A stretch of 10,256 bases of DNA from Lachnoclostridium sp. UBA7215. Its GTDB lineage: Bacteria > Bacillota > Clostridia > Lachnospirales > Lachnospiraceae. This document shows positions 5,361 to 10,256 of this stretch, piece after piece. The stretch spans positions 1-10,256 of the forward strand of contig DKUB01000065.1 of NCBI GenBank assembly GCA_002490465.1, written 5' to 3'. The first letter of the stretch is position 1. The number at the start of each line of letters is the position of its first letter. The position numbers and the translations under genes were made by a program. The notes below the pieces were generated by a model. It did no database searches and was not told the DNA's origin. It saw only the letters and a program-made list of their open reading frames with translations.

Positions 5361-6587
5361 TCACGCAACCTGGTGCTTCTTGAAGCCCAGCCCTGCAAGG
5401 GGCAGCATAACCGCAGTCAAGATTGCATATAGGACGGCCCGCATGGAAAGGGCGTCAAGAACCAGTCCGCCGATCTGGTAGGAAACATATTTACCGATTT
5501 CCGGCATGACAGAACGGTATGGCAGCAGGAACAAAGTCAGGTTGTATGCCCCGGTTGTTCCATTAGGGGAGAGGAACAGCGGGATAAAAAGCACGGGCAC
5601 AAGTATGACCAGCACGAGGTAAGGGCTTTTCATTTTGGCAGACAGCAGCAGCGTCAGTCCGATCATGGCAAGCAGTACCAGATAAATAACGCCCAAGTTG
5701 ATCAGGGTCGCCTGCAGGAAGGTGAATGGGTATGGGATTGTGAGTCCTGCAACCTGTAAAGGCAGGTTCCATCCATCTGCCCCGAAAGCCGCAAGGGGCA
5801 GACCGAAAGCGACGATAACATGCAGCGTGAATGCAAGGACGCCAAACAGTATAGACGATATAATTTTTGCTGTTACCAGCCTGGTCTTGCCATATTTGCC
5901 GGACAGGATGACGGCATCTGTGCCAGCCTGATATTCACCGGAAAAGACAGGCGCTATCACAATGCAGACAGCCAGCAGGGCGAACATCAGCAGTTCAAAG
6001 CTGCTCATGATGATCTCCCAGCCTTCGTGATATCCATATTGCAGGGGCGTTTCTACCTTGCTGCTCATATTGCTCCAGTATTCTTTTTGCTCCGTTGAAA
6101 GATCCCTGGATGGTGTGTTCAGGAGCAATTCTACTTTTTCATCCCTTGCCTGATAAAAATTAGCCCCGTTTGCCAGATCCAGTTCGGGCAGTTTATTGAA
6201 ACCGGAATTTTCACCGGGGGAATCATATGCGGAGGCGATTATGCTAAGCTGTTTTTCCCTGGGTGCCACAAAATTCCAGTATGCGTCGCCGATCAGGAAT
6301 TTTTCGCTGCCGTCATAACCTACATTGTCAGGGTTTTCAAAGAGCTTTTGATATTCTGTGATTGTTTTTTCTACATATTCGTCAGTAATCGGGACGGATA
6401 TATCCTGATACTGGTCTTTTGTATAAGCAATGCCCTTAAGCCCTTTGATTACACCATCCTGGTTATAGGTCTGGTACTGCAGGATGGGCAGCCCGAACAG
6501 GAATGCTGTTAATAACAGGCTGACCGCCATGACGATAATGGTGGATTTTTTTCGCAGGATCTTTAAGAATTCATATTTAATCAACAT
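5361..6587 (-). CDS. ABC-2 type transporter permease
   Basis: This is the 408-residue membrane partner of the adjacent ATPase. The ATG at 6587 is chosen because AAAGGAG (6596-6602) is 8 bases away, whereas the ATG at 6593 is only 2 bases from it. About six membrane segments are visible (numbered from the upstream ATG): 18-38, 195-217, 241-265, 290-317, 324-342 and 385-404. Between the first and second lies an extracytoplasmic region of about 155 residues, hydrophilic and rich in Tyr, Asp and Glu. This 1+5 topology with a large first loop is common in ABC-2 permeases of Firmicutes that handle antimicrobial peptides or bacitracin-like compounds. The start overlaps the end of the ATPase gene, so the two are translationally coupled. 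The substrate is unknown. Confidence 0.88.
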   Translation of the reverse strand: MLIKYEFLKILRKKSTIIVMAVSLLLTAFLFGLPILQYQTYNQDGVIKGLKGIAYTKDQYQDISVPITDEYVEKTITEYQKLFENPDNVGYDGSEKFLIGDAYWNFVAPREKQLSIIASAYDSPGENSGFNKLPELDLANGANFYQARDEKVELLLNTPSRDLSTEQKEYWSNMSSKVETPLQYGYHEGWEIIMSSFELLMFALLAVCIVIAPVFSGEYQAGTDAVILSGKYGKTRLVTAKIISSILFGVLAFTLHVIVAFGLPLAAFGADGWNLPLQVAGLTIPYPFTFLQATLINLGVIYLVLLAMIGLTLLLSAKMKSPYLVLVILVPVLFIPLFLSPNGTTGAYNLTLFLLPYRSVMPEIGKYVSYQIGGLVLDALSMRAVLYAILTAVMLPLAGLGFKKHQVA

Positions 6588-7473
6588 AATCATCGCTCCT
6601 TTCGCTCTGTGCGTCTTCTCCGAAATGATACAGGAACAGATCCTCTAAGCTTGGCTCTACAGTAACTGCATCTGCCGCCGGTGCGGTATCGCTCACAATA
6701 CGCAGCCGGACCATATTGTTTTCGTGGTGTAGGTTTACAACAGAAAAATTCCGGCTGTATTCCCTCACTTCCCGGTTGTCAATTATGATTTCCCAGACCT
6801 TCCCTTTGATATGGTCTGTAACCGTTTCCATGGGTTCGCCAAGCAAGAATTGTCCGCTTTTCATCATCAAAATGTAGTCGGCGATATAGGAAACATCCGA
6901 TACGATGTGCGTGGACAGGATAACAATTTTCTCTTTTGCAAAATCGGATATGAGGTTGCGGAAACGTACCCGCTCCTTGGGATCAAGCCCGGCAGTGGGT
7001 TCATCCAGTATCAAAATCGAGGGATGGTTCAGCTCCGCCTGGGCGATGCCCAAACGCTGCTTCATTCCGCCGGAATAGGATTTGACTTTTTTGTTTGCCA
7101 CATCCTGCAGGTTTACCATATGAAGCAGATGCTCTGTCCGCTGTTTTGCCGTTTTGGCGTCAAGCCCTTTTACCGCCGCCATATACAGCATAAATTCACG
7201 GGCAGTAAAATCGGGATAAAAGCCGAAATCCTGTGGCATGTACCCTAAATGGGAATAGTACCGTTCGCCTAATTCTTCAATGCTTTTGCCATTTAGGCGG
7301 ATGCTGCCGGAAGAGGGCTTTAAAACACCGCATATCATTCTCATAAGTGTTGTTTTACCGGCACCGTTTGCTCCGAGCAGTCCGTATACTCCGGGTGAAA
7401 GGCTTGCACTTACATGATTCACAGCACACTTTGTTCCGTACTGCTTACATAAGTTTTTTAATTGTAACTGCAT
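6577..7473 (-). CDS. ABC transporter ATP-binding protein (BcrA-like)
   Basis: This 298-residue ATPase would power the adjacent permease from the cytoplasmic side. All motifs are intact: Walker A GANGAGKTT (34-42), Q-loop Gln81, signature YSGGMKQR (133-140), Walker B LILDEP with Glu158, D-loop AGLD, and switch His189 in LSTH. The C-terminal 80 residues after the nucleotide-binding domain form an accessory region typical of drug/peptide exporter ATPases such as BcrA or CcmA-like proteins. AGGAGGA (7481-7487) is 7 bases from the ATG, a very strong site. It is the first gene of the ATPase-permease-secreted protein operon and is preceded by a terminator and a candidate response-regulator box. The transport direction (export) follows from family resemblance. 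The cargo cannot be told. Confidence 0.93.
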   Translation of the reverse strand: MQLQLKNLCKQYGTKCAVNHVSASLSPGVYGLLGANGAGKTTLMRMICGVLKPSSGSIRLNGKSIEELGERYYSHLGYMPQDFGFYPDFTAREFMLYMAAVKGLDAKTAKQRTEHLLHMVNLQDVANKKVKSYSGGMKQRLGIAQAELNHPSILILDEPTAGLDPKERVRFRNLISDFAKEKIVILSTHIVSDVSYIADYILMMKSGQFLLGEPMETVTDHIKGKVWEIIIDNREVREYSRNFSVVNLHHENNMVRLRIVSDTAPAADAVTVEPSLEDLFLYHFGEDAQSERSDDYVD

Positions 7474-7505
7474 ACAATAATCCTCCTGATATATTTTATA
7501 TAGGC

Positions 7506-7545
7506 ATAAAAATAAGGCGGCCTATGCTTAATAGCATAAACCACC
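7506..7545 (-). terminator. Terminator between kinase and ABC genes
   Basis: On the minus strand, GGTGGTTTATGC (7534-7545) pairs with GCATAGGCCGCC (7516-7527) over 12 pairs, three of them G-U, around a 6-base loop. It is followed by TTATTTTTAT (7506-7515). It should end the kinase transcript 37 bases after its stop. The ABC start codon lies 33 bases further on. Confidence 0.82.
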
Positions 7546-7546
7546 T

Positions 7547-7586
7547 ATCTTAGTCTGGACTTTTCCCTATCTTAATTTAACCTTAA
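7547..7586 (-). promoter_or_regulatory. Candidate OmpR/PhoB-type box and promoter of the ABC operon
   Basis: On the minus strand, TTAAGG (7581-7586) and TTAAGA (7570-7575) form a direct repeat with an 11-base period, the spacing expected for OmpR/PhoB-family dimers (compare TTAACA-N5-TTAACA of Bacillus PhoP). The second half-site lies exactly 17 bases from TAAGAT (7547-7552), a possible -10, so it would take the place of a poor -35. The box overlaps the kinase stop codon. Transcription would start near 7540, inside the 5' arm of the terminator. Confidence 0.5.
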
Positions 7587-9010
7587 TTTGCAGCTACTCT
7601 ATTTTTACATGGAACATGGATGATAAATTCTGTTCCAATACCCAGCTGGCTTTTGACTGTAATCTCACCACCATGAAGTGTTACAATTTGCTCCGCTATG
7701 GCAAGCCCCAGTCCGCTTCCTTCCGGCTTTTCTTTTGTATTTGTCCCACGGTAATATCGCTCAAACAGCTTTGATTGTTCTGATTCGCTCAACCCATTTC
7801 CGTTATCACGGACAGATAGCAGAATACTGCCGTTTTTATCCGTGTCAAGTGTAACGTTTACTTTTGTTTCAGCAGGGTTATGGGTGAGAGCGTTCAAAAT
7901 CAGATTCGTAACGGCGCGCCGAAATAGGGCAGAATCAATATCGGCATACAATTCCGGTACATTACTCTCAAACGCAATATCCCGGTCTGAAAAAGCAGGA
8001 TCATTGATAATATCAATTACCCATTCTTTGACACAGCGCGTAATACGAATTTTTTGAGGATTGTACGGTATATAGCCGGAATCCAACTGATAAGTTAGTT
8101 TTAAATCATTAATCAGGTTTTCGGTATGGTTGATGTTCTTTAGGATAACAGAGGCATATTCCTGTATCGCCTGTTTCTCCTTATCGGAATCGTCGGCCAG
8201 CAATTCTGCATAGCCTTTGATCGGGGACAGGGGTGTTTTCAGGTCATGGGTGATATTTGCAATCCATTCCCGGCGCGTTGTTTCTGTTTCTTCGCTTATT
8301 TGGTCGGCGCGGTGTATGTCCCTGTCCATTTTGTTCAGGGCACCGTAGATTTCGCTGAACATTCCGTTTTCTTTCAATGGCTGGTAGGCACGGAGAGAGA
8401 TATTTTTGATGCCCTTTGTAATGCCTGACAATTTCCGTGAGAGCCAAAAACCGTAAACAAGCACGACAATAATAAGGGAGCTTAAAGCAGCAAGAATAAT
8501 TATTCTTGCTATGGGGGAGAGCCTTGCAACTCTGCCGCCGTTGTAATGTAGCATATACTTTCCTATATCATAAGGAAATCCTATGACATAGCTACAGACT
8601 TCATCGGAGCCATCCAGACTGTTTACAAATTCCGTATATCCGTTTTGATAGTCGCTGGAGCTAAGAGCCAGCAGTTCGGAAGCAGAATATTTTAAAGGAT
8701 ACCCGGCAGGTTTGTTATGGGAGAAAATTTCCTGCCCGGATTCATCCACAAACTGGATCCATAAACCATATTCGTCCAGACGGTCAAGCCCGATCTGTTC
8801 TATGGAGAGTTCTCCACCCTCATAGCTTGTCCAGGAAGAAAAATTGTCTGTAAAAGTCTGCGGCCAATGGGCGAGGCTCATCCCTTCCGGTTCCGGGATC
8901 GAGAAGATATAATAGAACAGGCCGATTGCCGTGATAACACCAATCAATAATGTCATTGACAGGAGCAGGATCATCCGGAAGAACGGGTTGAAATTCTTTT
9001 TATTTTTCAT
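7583..9010 (-). CDS. Sensor histidine kinase
   Basis: This is a 475-residue two-component sensor. Membrane segments at about 12-36 and 167-190 flank an extracytoplasmic sensing region of about 130 residues. A linker/HAMP-like stretch (190-240) leads to the phosphoacceptor domain with His255 in ANITHDLKTPLSPIKGYAEL. The ATP-binding domain has an N-box (NLILNALTH with Asn373), G1 box RDNGNGL (401-407), F-box FERYYRG, and G2 box EGSGLGLAIAEQI. All catalytic residues are present. The ATG overlaps the last 11 bases of the response-regulator gene and has no good Shine-Dalgarno site, so translational coupling is likely. The kinase would phosphorylate the adjacent regulator. The signal is unknown, although the neighbouring exporter suggests envelope stress or a peptide. 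Confidence 0.95.
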   Translation of the reverse strand: MKNKKNFNPFFRMILLLSMTLLIGVITAIGLFYYIFSIPEPEGMSLAHWPQTFTDNFSSWTSYEGGELSIEQIGLDRLDEYGLWIQFVDESGQEIFSHNKPAGYPLKYSASELLALSSSDYQNGYTEFVNSLDGSDEVCSYVIGFPYDIGKYMLHYNGGRVARLSPIARIIILAALSSLIIVVLVYGFWLSRKLSGITKGIKNISLRAYQPLKENGMFSEIYGALNKMDRDIHRADQISEETETTRREWIANITHDLKTPLSPIKGYAELLADDSDKEKQAIQEYASVILKNINHTENLINDLKLTYQLDSGYIPYNPQKIRITRCVKEWVIDIINDPAFSDRDIAFESNVPELYADIDSALFRRAVTNLILNALTHNPAETKVNVTLDTDKNGSILLSVRDNGNGLSESEQSKLFERYYRGTNTKEKPEGSGLGLAIAEQIVTLHGGEITVKSQLGIGTEFIIHVPCKNRVAAN

Positions 9011-9704
9011 AAGGATTTACCAGCTTATAGCCTAAGCCTTTCATTGTGATAAGATATTGCGGTGTGGTAGGGTCGCTTTCCATTTTCTCGCGCAGGTGCC
9101 GGATATGGACCATGACCGTATTATCGCAGCCAAAGCTGTCCTCGTTCCAGATCGCTTCATATAAATGCTCGCGGCTGATAACCCGTCCTTTATTTTCCGC
9201 TAAGTATTGCAGTATTTCAAATTCCCTGGCAGTCAGTTCCAGGTCCCTGCCGTCTTTGAGCGCCCTGCAGCCATCCGTATCAATCGTCAAGGCACCGATT
9301 TCTATTGTCTGGTTGCCTGGAGGGTTTCTCTTATATTCCATGCGGCGCAGCTGAGCTTTCACCCTGTAAGCAATTTCTTTGGGGCTGAAAGGCTTGGTAA
9401 CATAATCGTCGCCGCCCACAGCCAGGCCCAGGATTTTATCTAATTCATCATTTTTGGAGGAAAGGAACAGAATGGGGCAGTGGGAGAACTGCCGGATCTG
9501 TTTACATACCTCATAGCCGTCAATATCCGGCAGCATAACATCTAAAATAATGATATCCGGCTGTATTTCTTTGCAGGTGTTTACCGCTTTTATTCCTGTA
9601 TCAACTTTTATGACGGCAGGAAATCCCTCCATATTCAAAGACTTTCCAAGCAGGTCCAGAATATCCGGCTCGTCGTCAACGACCATAATTTTATATTCAT
9701 TCAT
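9000..9704 (-). CDS. OmpR/PhoB-family response regulator
   Basis: This is a 234-residue DNA-binding regulator. The receiver domain (1-120) has the acidic pair Asp10/Asp11, the phosphorylation site Asp55 in ILDVMLPDIDGYEV, Ser82 in the Thr/Ser switch position, and Lys104 in YVTKPFS. The C-terminal winged helix (about 135-232) shows LTAREFEILQYLAENKGRVI, the recognition-helix segment DNTVMVHIRHLREKME, and the wing MKGLGYKLV. AAGGAG (9715-9720), inside the upstream HTH gene, is 10 bases from the ATG, and the two genes overlap by 8 bases. It probably binds direct repeats such as the TTAAG pair at 7570-7586 to control the ABC operon. That target is inferred. Confidence 0.95.
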   Translation of the reverse strand: MNEYKIMVVDDEPDILDLLGKSLNMEGFPAVIKVDTGIKAVNTCKEIQPDIIILDVMLPDIDGYEVCKQIRQFSHCPILFLSSKNDELDKILGLAVGGDDYVTKPFSPKEIAYRVKAQLRRMEYKRNPPGNQTIEIGALTIDTDGCRALKDGRDLELTAREFEILQYLAENKGRVISREHLYEAIWNEDSFGCDNTVMVHIRHLREKMESDPTTPQYLITMKGLGYKLVNPYEK

Positions 9705-9909
9705 TACAAGTATTCTCCTTGGGGCTGTTTTCTTTGTTTTTTTCGCTTTTTAATCTTCCGTCTGCAGGCTTTTTGGCGCTTTTGGGAATCAGCCAGGTGT
9801 TTCCCATTTTAACAGCACCGCCGATCCGTCCGGCATTGCAATACTGTAATACCCGCCTGTCCGATATGCCCCATATACCGGCGGCTTCTTTGGTTGTCAT
9901 GTAATCCAT
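9697..9909 (-). CDS. Small MerR/excisionase-like HTH protein
   Basis: This is a 70-residue protein. The ATG ending at 9909 is chosen because AGAGG (9916-9920) is 6 bases away. A longer frame to 9969 would start inside the promoter. Residues 3-50 form a winged helix-turn-helix of the MerR/excisionase type: MTTKEAAGIWGISDRRVLQYC is the helix-turn-helix, then NAGRIGGAVKMGNTWLIPKSA is the wing. The last 20 residues are charged and probably disordered (KSEKNKENSPKEN). It has no effector domain. It is the first gene of the two-component operon and overlaps the regulator start, so it is co-transcribed. It may regulate its own promoter or modulate the response regulator. An excisionase is possible from fold alone, but it is not next to the integrase. 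Confidence 0.82.
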   Translation of the reverse strand: MDYMTTKEAAGIWGISDRRVLQYCNAGRIGGAVKMGNTWLIPKSAKKPADGRLKSEKNKENSPKENTCNE

Positions 9910-9940
9910 ACCGTACCTCTGAAAAAAATATGATATACTT

Positions 9941-9969
9941 ATTATACTTCGTTTGTCCGAAGAATACAA
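9941..9969 (-). promoter_or_regulatory. Promoter of the HTH/two-component operon
   Basis: A perfect -10 TATAAT (9941-9946, minus strand) is preceded after 17 bases by a weak -35 TTGTAT (9964-9969). The predicted start near 9934 leaves a leader of about 25 bases. The weak -35 with a perfect -10 leaves room for regulation. Confidence 0.7.
9947..9962. promoter_or_regulatory. Palindrome in the promoter spacer, operator candidate
   Basis: CTTCG (9947-9951) and CGAAG (9958-9962) form a 5-bp inverted repeat around 6 bases. It lies entirely within the 17-base spacer of the operon promoter. MerR-type regulators are known to bind dyads in this position. The downstream small HTH protein is an obvious candidate binder. 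Confidence 0.45.
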
Positions 9970-9981
9970 GTGGAATATGTA

Positions 9982-10023
9982 AAAGCCCCGATATCCGCAT
10001 TAAATTGTGGAGTATCAGGGCTT
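9982..10023 (-). terminator. Terminator after the DUF2461 gene, copy 2 of the repeated hairpin
   Basis: On the minus strand, AAGCCCTGATA (10013-10023) pairs with TATCGGGGCTT (9983-9993) with one A-C mismatch and is followed by TTTTACAT. It ends transcripts of the gene at the right edge. It matches 4809-4850 at 39 of 42 positions, and the match includes the loop, which pairing alone does not explain. Confidence 0.8.
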
Positions 10024-10046
10024 GTTATGAAACGCAATTTGGCTTT

Positions 10047-10256
10047 TTATCGCCTTGCAGGCATCTGAAAGTTTGCTAGGGCCTTGTTCAGATAATCGTT
10101 AAACGGTTTCATAATGTGAAAAAGATGGGCTGCCTTTGAGAGAAATGCTTCGGCATCCTGCAGCTCTTCATCTTTGAGCGGATATTCCAGATACCAGCTT
10201 TTATATTTCAAATATTCTGCCTGTGGATGTTTCTTATCATATCCGGCCGGGACATT
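10047..10256 (-). CDS. DUF2461 (TIGR02453 family) protein, C-terminal part
   Basis: The window holds the last 69 codons; the start lies beyond the right edge. The visible part reads VPAGYDKKHPQAEYLKYKSW, then YLEYPLKDEELQDAEAFLSK, and ends KPFNDYLNKALANFQMPARR. The PxGYDxxHP motif followed by a basic/aromatic stretch, and the final P-x-x-D/N-(Y/F)-L-N segment, are characteristic of DUF2461 proteins. These are about 220-residue cytoplasmic proteins of unknown biochemical role. The stop at 10047-10049 is 24 bases from the terminator at 9982-10023. It is transcribed in the same direction as the two-component operon but separated from it by that terminator and a promoter. Confidence 0.85.
   Translation of the reverse strand, partial: NVPAGYDKKHPQAEYLKYKSWYLEYPLKDEELQDAEAFLSKAAHLFHIMKPFNDYLNKALANFQMPARR

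Noticed and set aside
9697..9909. Small HTH protein as the excisionase partner of the tyrosine recombinase
   Set aside because: It is about 5.7 kb from the recombinase, overlaps a response-regulator gene and has its own promoter in a different operon; the fold alone does not prove an excisionase.
9910..9969. Twenty-residue N-terminal extension of the small HTH protein
   Set aside because: The extension overlaps the -35 and -10 of its own promoter, and the ribosome site fits the ATG at 9909.

Overview
The window looks like a piece of a Clostridia chromosome, most likely Lachnospiraceae. The base composition is mid-range, Shine-Dalgarno sites are strong (AGGAGG type), and the protein families (class B sortase, Firmicutes-type sensor kinase, BcrA-like ABC exporter, DUF2461 protein, small MerR-like HTH proteins) fit that group. 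This assignment is inferred from protein character only. No rRNA, tRNA or CRISPR array is visible.

Layout. (1) Positions 1-350 hold no convincing gene. They contain a cluster of AATGTCC/GGACATT words with a long inverted repeat, then a structured element followed by a hairpin terminator. (2) Positions 351-2850, minus strand, hold a winged-helix regulator and a nucleotidyltransferase that together look like a type IV (AbiE-like) toxin-antitoxin pair, followed by an XRE regulator. A near-consensus promoter bracketed by a perfect 11-bp inverted repeat drives the pair. (3) Positions 2951-3185 are a repeat-rich divergent intergenic region. (4) Positions 3186-4799, plus strand, hold a tyrosine recombinase and a class B sortase as an apparent two-gene operon. 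(5) Positions 4977-9909, minus strand, are a sensing/export module read right to left: small HTH protein, OmpR-family response regulator, histidine kinase, then ABC ATPase, ABC-2 permease and a small secreted or anchored protein. (6) The right edge carries the C-terminal part of a DUF2461 protein.

How the genes may work together. The kinase and regulator probably sense an extracellular stress, such as a membrane-active peptide, and switch on the ABC exporter. Between kinase and ABC genes lie a terminator for the kinase transcript and a direct repeat of OmpR/PhoB type (TTAAGG-N5-TTAAGA) placed like an activator-dependent -35 region. That gives a plausible regulator-to-exporter circuit in which the TCS genes and ABC genes are separate transcripts. 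The toxin-antitoxin block probably represses itself through its bracketing operator.

Most unusual points. A short structured element occurs twice, at 221-352 (plus) and 4809-4917 (minus), each time directly followed by a terminator whose sequence differs between the copies. This suggests a small-RNA-like or dispersed element. The terminator at 4809-4851 recurs in direct orientation at 9982-10023, loop included, so the two copies exactly bracket the TCS/ABC module. Repeats at every block boundary suggest that this is a mosaic of inserted modules.
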